From: Bolinopsis microptera | Lineage: Eukaryota > Ctenophora > Tentaculata > Lobata > Bolinopsidae | Direction of reading: 5' to 3' | Length of the DNA stretch: 64,000 bases | NCBI RefSeq assembly: GCF_026151205.1 | Contig: NC_087082.1 | Coordinates: 3,254,001-3,318,000, forward strand | Shown: positions 31,501 through 46,500 of the stretch, in pieces | How the letters are laid out: each line of letters opens with the position of its first letter | Numbering within the stretch: the stretch's first letter is position 1 | Notes under the pieces: model-generated | Database searches by the model: none | Seen by the model: the letters and a program-made list of their open reading frames with translations, nothing else | Told to the model about the DNA's origin: nothing | Translations under genes and position numbers: made by a program

Positions 31501-34500
31501 CGATAGAGTTCACGTACCGTTGTAATTCAGCAGTTAACCACACCCACCAACATAAGATGATGGGAGAGGCACGCGTCACTGTACACCCCAAAACGGTATA
31601 AACTTAATGACGAAAATCAATTTTTTAAGGTCTTGACTCAATTAGGCCCTGCATAATATCTGATTAAATTGTGCTATGATAGCTTTCGTTATATGTTCAA
31701 TCTTAAGCTATTGATACTTGTTAGGCAATGTCCAGTATACATTTTACAAAACATAACAGACCTATAGTCTCTAGATAATAAAACTTCCATCTCCTTCAGA
31801 GCAAAGCTATGGGAATAGGACTGGGTGTAACAGCTGGTATTTTAGTGCTAGGTGCTATCATAGCTGCTGCAGTTATCATATTCAAACGATCTAAACTCAC
31901 CACGGTAAGTTATACTATTGTCTATTACAATAGGATTACAGACTGGGTACCTTACATCACGTGACAGGTAATAGTTTTGTGAAGCAACATGAAACTATTT
32001 TTGACGATCATTTTCCGCAGGTTATGATGTACGGCAAGCTGGAAGAAACAGACGCATAGTGAACATCACAGAGCGCCTGCTGCACTGAGACCGCCAATCT
32101 TGAGAGGAATTTAATCGAGCGAGCATAATATTGGACGTTATAATTGTTGTTTCGGCATTTGTTAATTTCTTAATCTTGTCTTATCTTGTCTTATCTTGTC
32201 TGTTAAACGATTGTTTAATAGTTTATCGTGATGTAGATTGTAGAGCCATAAAGAGATTGGACGGTATTGCAGTTATAGTTGTATTTAGTACAATTTGTAT
32301 TTATATTTAGAAATATACTTAATTCAATGTTTTCTATCTATGAAATTGGTGATGATATCAGTGAAACCTGATTATACCCGATCCAAATCAATATTTGATA
32401 ACATTTTATGACTTTTTAAACTAAAATGTGTAATCCTTACTTCCCGAAAACTTAACATTTGTCCAAATACAAATTGAAAACAAACTACAACTATAATGTC
32501 CACGAGATAATAAGTACAGACTGACTGGTCTTACCTTTCTTGTCCCTGCTGATAGTGACTGTTTGTTCATCACCACACTTGACATCCTTGTAACTGCTTC
32601 CTTGATCACTGAGATGAGCTCTGCGGTGCACGTACCCAAACCTTGTAAAGTTAAATGCTGTTAAAGCGAGATACTTATTATCATAAGCTGTAGAACCCTA
32701 AGTATCAGAGGTATATGATATTTCGACAGAAATGTCACAATTCTTCTTGGTACATACAAATATTAACCCAATGATCAAGATCATTAGCTAACATGGTAAC
32801 ATTTGGACTATAAAACATATTTAAGTCACAAACATGGCCTAAACATCAAAAAAACTGATCATAAAGATTTCTGAGATGAAATCACAAAAGCACAAACCTG
32901 TGATCAGCCCCAGGTAAAACAACTACAAAGTAATCTTCAGTCGTTAACACTACAGTGGCAGACATCTCAGCTCCTTTAGTCAACTTCTTCCTCTTTCCCC
33001 TTCCCTCGACACTCTCCACCAGTTCCGGCTCCAGAGACAGATAATACGTTCCTGCACTGTGATCCAAAACAACCCCTTTCCTCTTATCTCCAGCCTTTAG
33101 CTCGCCCTCAGCACAGGTTCTATCAACCATCACTGGCGCTTCTCCAACTTTTACTTCGTACCATTTCTCTGATACGCTCTCAATGTTACATTCCACTATA
33201 GATCCCGCAGGTTGGTCCACGGTATCTGCAAATGTGTCCAGTTCCTTGAAATACCCCTCCAATAGTTTAGATCCTGTTAAAGACGGTTCTGACCCCACGT
33301 CGGAGTGCTTTAAACTGACCAACAAACGCTCCTTTTCCGTATCTATGTTGGTTATCTTGCACATAACCGTCTCTCCTAAACTGTAAACATCTTTGGGGTT
33401 GCTGACGAAATTGTCAGCCAGGCAAGCTTTAGGACACAACCCAACTAAACCGTTACCGATCTCAATAAAACAGCCATAGTCTTGGAAATCCTTGATGTAG
33501 CCCACGATAAAATCTCCCACTGACAGGTCTGAGATTTTGGGCATTTCCTTGAAACTTTTGGCCCAGCAGACGATGGACGATTTGGCGGTAACATTAACCT
33601 TCTTCATTTTCTTGCTGATTACAAGGACTGGTTCAATCTTGGAACCTGGCTGGAGATGTTTGGTTTTCTGATCAGACAGTGTGGCGTAATCTGATAGGTG
33701 GTGGGTTGGGAGGAATGCTTCTTCTTTAGTAGCGTCTAGTTGTACTATAAAGCCCTCGATTACACCTTTAGCACGTGACAGTACCTGCAATAGTGTCATC
33801 AGTGTTTGTAAGGATACAAACAGCATCGGTATGTAGTAAGGATAATGGTAGAGCTGAGTTTAACAGATACGGACAGTCAATTGCCAGCTTTACAGATGGT
33901 TCCACCCTGTGTGATTACGACAGCGCTATAACCCTAACTCATGATAACCTTGTCGTGATATAGTGCTGTCATAACGAAGTGCCGATTTATTTAAGTCTAA
34001 AATGTGAAACAATAGGAAAGAATGTTTATCTTACTGTGCAGGAGTGAATTTGTCCTCGTCTAGCCCATCTGGCGGACTTTTCTTCGCTGTTTTTAGTGTC
34101 AAATTCCTCCAGTAGGTTCAAACTTAGAGACAGCTTCTCTTTCTCTGGGTTCACGTGGACGACTCGGCAAGAAAGAACCTGCAATGAAAGTCATGAGATG
34201 ACACCTACACAGGACTTCTCGGAGAAAGGAAGATGGACAGTATAAAAAAACCCGGTATAGCGGTTAACGTGATCTAGGCTCTAAGTATCTGTACTACTCC
34301 AGTAGCAGGGAGGTGTTGAGTGTGCACTTCACTGCATAGAGTTTTTTGCTACTGAATCGGGTTAAATAGGTCATTGGTAACTCAAATCACCGAGGGGGGG
34401 ATTTTGTGTCGCTAGTCCCAACCCTGTGGAGCCACGCCCATATTTCATATCAGGTGCGTATATGGGTAATATGTATCTCAGCTTCTGAAGGTCTTAGAGA

Positions 34501-37500
34501 CTCAAACTTGAGTTTAAAATGACCGCAATGCACATGTTTATATTAGTACTATGAAGGTCATGAAAGCCCAAAATGCTTATTTTTGGAAAAAATTCAGAAA
34601 AACCGATTTTCACTTGAGCATGAGTAAAAAATCTACTCTAGAAATTTTGTGAAAATCGAGTAAGCAGTTCACTGTCTACAAGATTTCTAAACACAGGGTC
34701 CTCTGTTAGGTCATTCTGAATCAGAATTGATAAAGTAAGCAAATTCTATAGGTAGTTTCAACCTTGTGGAGCCACGCCCATATTTCATATCATGTGCGTA
34801 TATGGGAAATATGTATCTCAGCTTTTAAAGGTCTTAGAGACTCAAAGTTGAGTTTAAAATGACCGCAATGCACATGTTTATATTGGTACTAAGAAGGTCA
34901 CGAAAGACCAAAATGCTTATTTTTGGAAAAAATTCAGAAAAACTGATTTTCACAAGCGAAAAATCTACTCTAGAAGTTAAGTGAAATCGAGTGTGAAGTT
35001 CAGTGTCTACAACGTTTATAAACACAGGATCCTTTGTAAGATCATTCTGAATCAGAATTGATAAGGTACGCAAATTCTATTAGTAGTTTCAACCCTAGGG
35101 TGCAAGACTCCTAAATTACCCCAGGCGCAAATATATGACTTTTCTATCTCGGCTTCTGAACGTAGTAGGGGCCTCTCTTTGAGCTTAAACTAACTACAAT
35201 GGCCACATTTATATACCGACTATAAAGCACAAAGCAACTTAGGGTCTATAGAGCTTAGTTTTTAGAAATTCATTAAAAACTATTTTAACCTTCATTGCAT
35301 CATCTCAAGTCTCTACCCAGCTACCACCAGTACGTTATAATTTTAGATCTTTCTAGCAACCTCTGATATGAATGCTACCTCTTCCTCTATCCAGCTACTA
35401 TACCACCAATTCCAGCTGTTTTCACCTACTTCGGCTACCTCTATTTAGTTACTACCAAGAATCCTCCAACTTCTACTATTTCTAGCAATCTTAGCTTAGG
35501 CTAGTGGACTACTTCTTGCCCTATCTAGCAACCATCAGAAACAGCAAATTTCCTCTTCCTTAATGAGCTGGAAATTGTTGGATGCAGCGGAGGTAGCACT
35601 CATATCAGAGGTTACAAGATCTAAAATTATTATAACTTATGGTGGTAGCTGGGTAGAGTTGACATGGAGTTAGCAGAAAGTAGCTAGAAGTAGATTCTGC
35701 TACATGAGGTTGGATTCAAGTTGATTAGCCACAATAGCCGAGCAGTACTGGAGAGAGCCCCAGAGAGGGAGCTGAAGGCTCACGGCAGCCTAAGATAGCT
35801 GGAAGGAGCTTCTGAAACTGAGTATTTTCGCAGTTATACCAAAATTAAAGTTAGGTGGTATGTGCTGATCCATAAATGTTATCCGAATGTGTTCTTGTTG
35901 AACGTTTTACTGTGCTGCAAATATCTCTAAGACTTTTTTAGCCCGAGATATCATTATTAAGTACATGTTTGATCATGTTACTATCTTATGATGCATGAAG
36001 GTTAAAACAGTTTTTAATGAATTTCTAAAAACTAAGCTCTATAGACCTTATGTTGCTTTATAGTCGGTATATAAATTTGGCCATTGTAGTTGGTTTGAGC
36101 TCAAAGAGAGGCCCCTACAACGTTCAGAAGCCGAGATAGAAAAGCCATATATTTGCGCCTGGGGGTAATTTAGGAGTTTTACACCCTAGGGTTGAAACTA
36201 CTAATAGAATTTGCGTACCTTATCAATTCTGATTCAGAATGATCTTATAAAGGATCCTGTGTTGTAGACACTGAACTTCACACTCGATTTCACTTCTAGA
36301 GTAGATTTTTTGCTTGTGAAAATCAGTTTTTCTGAATTTTTTCCAAAAATAAGCATTTTGGTCTTTCGTGACCTTCTTAGTACCAATATAAACATGTGCA
36401 TTGCGGTCATTTTAAACTCAACTTTGAGTCTCTAAGACCTTCAGAAGCTGAGATAAAAATTTCCCATATACGCACATGATATGAAATATGGGCGTGGCTA
36501 CACAAGGTTTAAACTACCTATAGAATTTGCTTACTTTATCAATTCTGATTCAGAATGACCTAACAGAGGACCCTGTGTTTAGAAATCTTGTAGACAGTGA
36601 ACTGCTTACTCGATTTTCACAAAATTTCTAGAGTAGATTTTTTACTCATGCTCAAGTGAAAATCGGTTTTTCTGAATTTTTTCCAAAAATAAGCATTTTG
36701 GGCGTTCATGACCTTCATAGTACTAATATAAACATGTGCATTGCGGTCATTTTAAACTCAAGTTTGAGTCTCTAAGACCTTCAGAAGCTGAGATACATAT
36801 TACCCATATACGCACCTGATATGAAATATGGGCGTGGCTCCACAGGGTTGGGACTAGCGACACAAAATCCCCCCCTCGGTGATTTGAGTTACCAATGACC
36901 TATTTAACCCGATTCAGTAGCAAAAAACTCTATGCAGTGAAGTGCACACTCAACACCTCCCTGCTACTGGAGTATACCCTCTCAAATCCAATGTCCAACC
37001 TTCCGTTCGTCCCATACTTTTCGCGAATATTCTCTCGCGCCGAGAAAAGCGGGATTCGATGTCGAACTTTTCCCCCCATAATTCGCTAATTCTACACGGA
37101 TCGTGTAATGTATTCGCGTGATGACAAATTTTCAGCGAATACGTCTCCGCGCGTTCCGCTTTAGAATTTAAAATGTGACTGCCCCGGCCGACCACGTTCA
37201 GAAGACGTTTCCCTGAAATGTGTATGCGATTTTGTATGCGATTTGCGCGCCGCACGTACGTTAAAATAATTATATTTGTAGAATTTATGACGGTAACCCT
37301 TCAAAAGTCAAAATAAACTGCTCGTATATTTATAGACACTTATGATATGAATAACTAAATAACACCTTGAACCCAACTTGGAACCACATCCAAGGGCCGC
37401 ACCGACCCCAAAAAAGCTATAATTCAAGTCAAAAATCTTTACTCGGCCCTGTATGTGATTTGTGTTCCGGGGTAGTGGACAGATATTTTAGTGGTTGAAT

Positions 37501-40500
37501 AGCTAGTACATAGTACCTATCCCAAACCATCATAAAAACCAAGTTTTGTTCTCTCAACCCACTCAGGCCATTCCCAGGGGCCACACATAACCCAAAATAG
37601 CTGAAATCCAGGTCAAATCCCATACATACAAATCCAGACTAAGAATCTTTACCCCCGTATGCGATTTATGTTCCGGGGTAGGTGGCCCATATTATAGTAT
37701 AAAAATGGGTACTACCTATCCCAAACCATCATAAAAACCAAGTTTCGACCTCTCAAACCACTCAGGCCACTCCCAGGAGCCACGCCCATCCCAAAATAGC
37801 TGAAATCCAGCAGAAATCCCATACAAATTCAAACTGAGAATCTTTACCCCCGTATGCGATTTATGTTCCGGGGTAGGTGGCCCATGTTTTAGTATAAAAA
37901 TGGGTACTACCTATCCCAAACCTCTCAAACCACTCAGGCCACTCCCAGGGGCCACGCCCATCACAAAATAGCTGAAATACTGGTCAAATCCCATACAAAT
38001 TCAGACTGAGAATCTTTACCCCCGTATGCGATTTATGTTCCGGGGAAGGTGGCCCATGTTTCAGTATAAAAATGGGTACTGCCTATCCCAAACCATCATA
38101 AAAACCAAGTTTCGACCTCTCAACCCACTCAGGCCGCCCCCAGGGGCCACGCCCATCACAAAATTGCTGAAATCCAGCTAAAATCCAGACTGAGAATCTT
38201 TACCCCCGTATGGAATTTATGTTCCGGGGTAGGTGGCCCATGTTTTAGAACAAAAATGGGTAATACCTATCCCAAACCATCATAAAAACTAAGTTTCGAC
38301 CTCTCAAACCACTCAGGCCACTCCCAGGAGCCACGCCCATCCCAAAATAGCTGAAATCTAGCTGAAATCCCATACAAATTCAGACTGAGAATCTTTACCC
38401 CCGTATGCGATTTATGTTCCGGGGTAGGTGGCCCATTTTTTAGTATAAAAATGGGTACTACCTATCCCAAACCATCATAAAAACCAAGTTTCGACCTCTC
38501 AAACCACTCAGGCCGCTCCCAGGGGCCACGCCCATCCCAAAATTGCTGAAATCCAGCTAAAATCCAGACTGAGAATCTTTACCACCGTATGCGATTTATG
38601 TTCCGGGGTAGGTGGCCCATGTTTCAGTATAAAAATGAGTACTACCTATCCCAAACCATCATAAAAACCAAGTTTCGACCCCTCAAACCACTCAGGCCGC
38701 TCCCAGGGGCCACGCCCATCCCAAAATTGCTGAAATCCAGCTAAAATCCAGACTGAGAATCTTTACCCCCGTATGCGATTTATGTTCGAGGGTAGGTGGC
38801 CCATGTTCTAGTATAAAAATGGGTACTACCTATCCCAAACCATCATAAAAACCAAGTTTCGACCCCTCAAACCACTAAGGCCGCTCCCAGGGGCCACGCC
38901 CATCCCAAAACTGCTGAAATCCAGCTAAAATCCAGACTGAGAATCTTTACCCCCGAATTTATGTTCCGGGGTAGGTGGCCCATGTTCTAGTATAAAAATG
39001 GGTACTACCTATCCCAAACCATCATAAAAACCAAGTTTCGACCTCTCAACCCACTCAGGCCGCTCCCAGGGGCCACGCCCATCCCAAAATTGCTGAAATC
39101 CAGCTAAAATCCAGACTGAGAATCTTTACCCCCGTATGCGATTTATGTTCCGGGGTAGGTGGCCCATGTTCTAGTATAAAAATGGGTACTACCTATCCCA
39201 AACCATCATAAAAACCAAGTTTCGACCTCTCAAACCACTCAGGCCACTCCCAGGAGCCACGCCCAATCCAAAATTCTAAAATTGCTGAAATCCAGCTAAA
39301 ATCCAGACTGAGAATCTTTACCCCCGTATGCGTTTTATGTTCCGGGGTAGGTGGGACATGTTTTAGTTTAAAAATGGGTACTACCTATCCCAAACCATAA
39401 TAAAAACCAAGTTTCGACCTCTCAAACCACTCAGGCCGCTCCCAGGGGCCACGCCCATCCCAAAATTGCTGAAATCCAGCTAAAATCAAGACTGAGAATC
39501 TTGACCCCCGTATGCGATTTATGTTCCAGGGTAGGTGGCCCATGTTCTAGTATAAAAATGGGTACTACCTATCCCAAACCATCATAAAAACCAAGTTTCG
39601 ACCTCTCAACCCACTCAGGCCGCTCCCAGGGGCCACGCCCATCCCAAAATTGCTGAAATCCAGCTAAAATCCAGACTGAGAATCTTTACCCCCGTATGCG
39701 ATTTATGTTCCGGGGTAGGTGGCCCATGTTCTAGTATAAAAATGGGTACTACCTATCCCAAACCATCATAAAAACCAAGTTTCGACCTCTCAAACCACTC
39801 AGGCCACTCCCAGGAGCCACGCCCAATCCAAAATTCTAAAATTGCTGAAATCCAGCTAAAATCCAGACTGAGAATCTTTACCCCCGTATGCGATTTATGT
39901 TCCGGGGTAGGTGGGACATGTTTTAGTTTAAAAATGGGTACTACCTATCCCAAACCATCATAAAAACCAATTTTCGACCTCTCAAACCACTCAGGCCGCT
40001 CCCAGGGGCCACGCCCATCCCAAAATTGCTGAAATCCAGCTAAAATCCAGACTGAGAATCTTTACCCCCGTATGCGATTTATGTTCCAGGGTAGGTGGCC
40101 CATGTTCTAGTATAAAAATGGGTACTGCCTATCCCAAACCATCATAAAAACCAAGTTTCGACCTCTCAACCCACTCAAGCCGCTCCCAGGGGCCACGCCC
40201 ATCCCAAAATTGCTGAAATCCAGCTAAAATCAAGACTGAGAATCTTGACCCCCGTATGCGATTTATGTTCCAGGGTAGGTGGCCCATGTTCTAGTATAAA
40301 AATGGGTACTACCTATCCCAAACCATCATAAAAACCAAGTTTCGACCTCTCAACCCACTCAGGCCGCTCCCAGGGGCCACGCCCATCCCAAAATTGCTGA
40401 AATCCAGCTAAAATCCAGACTGAGAATCTTTACCCCCGTATGCGATTTATGTTCCGGGGTAGGTGGCCCATGTTCTAGTATAAAAATGGGTACTACCTAT

Positions 40501-43500
40501 CCCAAACCATCATAAAAACCAAGTTTCGACCTCTCAAACCACTCAGGCCACTCCCAGGAGCCACGCCCAATCCAAAATTCTAAAATTGCTGAAATCCAGC
40601 TAAAATCCAGACTGAGAATCTTTACCCCCGTATGCGATTTATGTTCCGGGGTAGGTGGGACATGTTTTAGTTTAAAAATGGGTACTACCTATCCCAAACC
40701 ATCATAAAAACCAAGTTTCGACCTCTCAAACCACTCAGGCCGCTCCCAGGGGCCACGCCCATCCCAAAATTGCTGAAATCCAGCTAAAATCCAGACTGAG
40801 AATCTTTACCCCCGTATGCGATTTATGTTCCAGGGTAGGTGGCCCATGTTCTAGTATAAAAATGGGTACTGCCTATCCCAAACCATCATAAAAACCAGGT
40901 TTCGACCTCTCAACCCACTCAGGCCGCTCCCAGGGGCCACGCCCATCCCAAAATTGATGAAATCCAGCTAAAATCCAGACTGAGAATCTTTACCCCCGTA
41001 TGCGATTTATGTTCCGGGGTAGGTGGCCCATGTTCTAGTATAAAAATGGGTTCTACCTATCACAAACCATCATAAAAACCAAGTTTCGACCTCTCAAACC
41101 ACTCAGGCCGCTCCCAGGGGCCACGCCAATCCCAAAATTGCTGAAATCCAGCTAAAATACAGACTGAGAATCTTTACCCCCGTATGCGATTTATGTTCCG
41201 GGGTAGGTGGCCCATGTTCTAGTATAAAAATGGGTACTGCCTATCCCAAACCATCATAAAAACCAAGTTTCGACCTCTCAACCCACTCAGGCCGCTCCCA
41301 GGGGCCACGCCCATCCCAAAATTGCTGAAATCCAGCTAAAATCCAGACTGAGAATCTTGACCCCCGTATGCGATTTATGTTCCAGGGTAGGTGGCCCATG
41401 TTCTAGTATAAAAATGGGTACTGCCTATCCCAAACCATCATAAAAATCAAGTTTCGACCTCTCAAACCACTCAGGCCGCTCCCAGGGGCCACGCCCATCC
41501 CAAAATTGCTGAAATCCAGCAAAAATCCAGACTGAGAATCTTTACCCCCGTATGCGATTTATGTTCCGGGGTAGGTGGCCCATGTTCTAGTATAAAAATG
41601 GGTACTACCTATCCCAAACCATCATAAAAACCAAGTTTCGACCTCTCAAACCACTCAGGCCGCTCCCAGGGGCCACGCCCATCACAAAATTGCTGAAATC
41701 CAGCTAAAATACAGACTGAGAATCTTTACCCCCGTATGCGATTTATGTTCCGGGGTAGGTGGCCCATGTTCTAGTATAAAAATGGGTACTACCTATCCCA
41801 AACCATCATAAAAACCAAGTTTCGACCTCTCAAACCACTCAGGCCGCTCCCAGAGGCCACGTTCATCCCAAAATTGCTGAAATCCAGCTAAAATCCAGAC
41901 TGAGAATCTTTACCCCCGTATGCGATTTATGTTCCGGGGAAGGTGGCCCATGTTCTAGTATAAAATGGGTACTGCCTATCCCAAACCATCATAAAAACCA
42001 AGGTTCGACCTCTCAACCCACTCAGGCCGCTCCCAGGGGCCACGCCCATCCCAAAATTGCTGAAATCCAGCTAAAATCCAGACTGAGAATCTTTACCCCC
42101 GTATGCGATTTATGTTCAGGGGTAGGTGGCCCATGTTTTAGTATAAAAATGGGTACTACCTATCCCAAACCATCATAAAAACCAAGTTTCGACCTCTCAA
42201 ACCCCTCAGGCCACACCCAGGAGCCACGCCCATCCCAAAATTGCTGAAATCCAGCTAAAATCAAGACTGAGAATCTTGACCCCCGTATGCGATTTATGTT
42301 CCGGGGTAGGTGGCCCATGTTCTAGTATAAAAATGGGTACTACCTATCCCAAACCATCATAAAAACCAAGTTTCGACCTCTCAAACCACTCAGGCCGCTC
42401 CCAGGGCCAGGGGCCACGCCCATCACAAAATTGCTGAAATCCAGCTAAAATACAGACTGAGAATCTTTACCCCCGTATGCGATTTATGTTCCGGGGTAGG
42501 TGGCCCATGTTCTAGTATAAAAATGGGTACTACCTATCCCAAACCATCATAAAAACCAAGTTTCGACCTCTCAAACCACTCAGGCCGCTCCCAGAGGCCA
42601 CGTTCATCCCAAAATTGCTGAAATCCAGCTAAAATCCAGACTGAGAATCTTTACCCCCGTATGCGATTTATGTTCCGGGGTAGGTGGCCCATGTTCTAGT
42701 ATAAAAATGGGTACTGCCTATCCCAAACCATCATAAAAACCAAGGTTCGACCTCTCAACCCACTCAGGCCGCTCCCAGGGGCCACGCCCATCCCAAAATT
42801 GCTGAAATCCAGCTAAAATCCAGACTGAGAATCTTTACCCCCGTATGCGATTTATGTTCAGGGGTAGGTGGCCCATGTTTTAGTATAAAAATGGGTACTA
42901 CCTATCCCAAACCATCATAAAAACCAAGTTTCGACCTCTCAAACCCCTCAGGCCACTCCCAGGAGCCACGCCCATCCCAAAATAGCTGAAATTGAGCTCA
43001 AATCCCATACAAATTCAGACTGAGAATCTTTACCCCCGTATGCGATTTATGTTCCGGGGTAGGTGGCCCATGTTTTAGTATAAAAATGGGTACTACCTAT
43101 CCCAAACCATCATAAAAACCAAGTTTCGACCTCTCAAACCCCTCAGGCCACTCCCAGGAGCCACGCCCATCCCAAAATAGCTGAAATCGAGCTCAAATCC
43201 CATACAAATTCAGACTGAGAATCTTTACCCCCGTATGCGATTTATGTTCCGGGGTTGGTGGCCCATGTTTTAGTATAAAAATGGGTACTACCTATCCCAA
43301 ACCATCATAAAAACCAAGTTTCGACCTCTCAAACCACTCACGCCACTCCCAGGGGCCACGCCCATCCCAAAATTGCTGAAATCCAGCTAAAATCCAGACT
43401 GAGAATCTTTACCCCCGTATGCGATTTATGTTCCGGGGTAGGTGGCCCATGTTCTAGTATAAAAATGGGTACTACCTATCCCAAACCATCATAAAAACCA

Positions 43501-46500
43501 AGTTTCGACCTCTCAAACCCCTCAGGCCACTCCCAGGAGCCACGCCCATCCCAAAATAGCTGAAATCGAGCTCAAATCCCATACAAATTCAGACTGAGAA
43601 TCTTTACCCCCGTATGCGATTTATGTTCCGGGGTTGGTGGCCCATGTTTTAGTATAAAAATGGGTACTACCTATCCCAAACCATCATAAAAACCAAGTTT
43701 CGACCTCTCAAACCACTCACGCCACTCCCAGGGGCCAAGCCCATCACAAAATAGCTGAAATCATGGTCAAATCCCATACAAATTCAGACTGAGAATCTTT
43801 ACCCCCGTATGCGATTTATGTTCCGGGGTAGGTGGCCCATGTTTCAGTATAAAAATGGGTACTGCCTATCCCAAACCATCATAAAAACCAAGTTTCGACC
43901 TCTCAACCCACTCAGGCCGCTCCCAGGGGCCACGCCCATCCCAAAATTGCTGAAATCCAGCTAAAATCCAGACTGAGAATCTTTACCCCCGTATGCGATT
44001 TATGTTCCGGGGTAGGTGGCCCATGTTTTAGTATAAAAATGGGTACTACCTATCCCAAACCATCATAAAAACCAAGTTTCGACCTCTCAAACCACTCAGG
44101 CCACTCCCAGGAGCCACGCCCATCCCAAAATAGCTCAAATCCAGCTCAAATCCCATACAAATTCAGACTGAGAATCTTTACCCCCGTATGCAATTTATGT
44201 TCCGGGGTAGGTGGCCCATGTTTTAGTATAAAAATGGGTACTGCCTATCCCAAACCATATTAAAAACCAAGTTTCGACCTCTCAACCCACTCAGGCCGCT
44301 CCCAGGGGCCACGCCCATCCCAAAATTGCTGAAATCCAGCTAAAATCCAGACTGAGAATCTTTTCCACCGTATGCGATTTATGTTCCGGGGTAGGTGGCC
44401 CATGTTTCAGTATAAAAATGGGTACTGCCTATCCCAAACCATCATAAAAACCAAGTTTCGACCTCTCAACCCACTCAGGCCGCTCCCAGGGGCCACGCCC
44501 ATCCCAAAATTCCAAAATTGCTGAAATCCAGCTAAAATCCAGACTGAGAATCTTTACCCCCGTATGCGATTTATGTTCCGGGGTAGGTGGCCCATGTTTT
44601 AGTATAAAAATGGGTACTACCTATCCCAAACCATCATAAAAACCAAGTTTCGACCTCTCAAACCACTCAGGCCGCTCCCAGGGGCCACGCCCATCCCAAA
44701 ATTGCTGAAATCCAGCTAAAATCCAGACTGAGAATCTTTACCCCCGTATGCGATTTATGTTTCGGGGTAGGTGGCCCATGTTCTAGTATAAAAATGGGTA
44801 CTGCCTATCCCAAACCATCATAAAAACCAAGTTTCGACCTCTCAAACCACTCAGGCCACTCCCAGGGGCAACGCCCAACCCAAAATAGCTGAAATCCTGG
44901 TCAAATCAAGACTGAGAATCTTTACCCCCGTATGCGATTTATTTTCCGGGGTAGGTGGCCCATGTTTTAGTGTAAAAATGGGTACCTACTACCTATCCCA
45001 AACCATCATAAAAACCAATTTCCGACCTCTCAACTCACTCAGGCCACTCCCAGAGGCTACGCCTATCCCAAAATAGCTGAAATTCAGGTCAAATCAAGAA
45101 TGAGAATCTTTGCACCTGTAGGGGATTTAAGTTCCGGGGTATTCTTTTTGGTATGACTTACTATCACCACTCATTCGAGGAATATGTTAAATCAAAGAAT
45201 ATTCATGTTCATTTTTTTCGAATGAAGGTTCATTATCGCATTTTTTAAATAGTTTTGATAATCAGATCGAGCCAAATTTTATAGGATTGTATTTGGCCAT
45301 TCAAATTACGTTCGATCTGAAAAAATGAGAGTTGTAGCTTCTCAGATGTCCGAGATACGAGGCATAACGAGTTTATTCATTACGTGTGATCAGGTGATTG
45401 GATTACCTGTTCAGGTGATTAGATTGCCCCGTTAAATTGCAAGGGAACCCAATCAAGGTGTCCTATCACATAATCACCCAATCAATTTTGTTAACGAGAT
45501 ACATTCAATGCGTCATTTCAACTCCGATTGACCTCAATTTTTCAGATCAGATGCAACAATTAAATATCTACAGTAATCTGAAATAAATGGGCGTCTAGTA
45601 TGTCTGGAAAGAACAATATAGGTGATTTAATATTATATGGACGTAGGCCGTAGTCTAAATATTCAAATTTTCAAACATTGGCGACGGAATCCTCGAATGA
45701 GTATTTACAGCATGCCATCTGCAAAGTTACAGGTCCATAATATGAAACACGGTGGTGGTGTAAGACCCAACATATGTAACGTTAGTTTTGCCCCAACCCC
45801 TGTAGCTTTTCTGGGTTAGGCGTGGCCCCTGGGAGTGGCCTGAGTGGGTTGGGAGGTCGAAACTTGATTTTTATGATGGTTTGGGATAGGCAGTACCCAT
45901 TTTTATACTAAAACATGGGCCACCTACCCTGGAACATAAATCGCATACGGGGGTAAAGATTCTCAGTCTGGATTTGTATGGGATTTGACCTGGATTTGAG
46001 CTATTTTGGGATGGGCGTGGCCCCTGGGAGTGGCCCCTGGGAGTGGCCTGAGTGGATTGAGAGGTCGAAACTTGGTTTTTATGATGGTTTGGGATAGTCA
46101 GTACCCATTTTTATACTAAAACATGGGCCACCTACCCCGGAACATAAATCGCATACGGGGGTAAAGATTTTCAATCTTGATTTTACCAGGATTTCAGCTA
46201 TTTTGGGATGGGCGTGGCCCCTGGGAGTGGCCTGAGTGGTTTGCGAGGTCGAAACTTGGTTTTTATGATGGTTTGGGATAGGCAGTACCCATTTTTATAA
46301 TAAAACATGGGCCACCTACCCCGGAACATAAATCGCATACGGGGGTAAAGATTCTCAGTCTGGATTTGTATGGGATTTGACCTGGATTTCAGCTATTTTG
46401 GGATGGGCGTGGTCCCTGGGAGTGGCCTAAGTGGTTTGAGAGTTCAAAACTTGGTTTTTATGATGTTTGGGATAGGCAGTACCCATTTTTATACTAAAAC

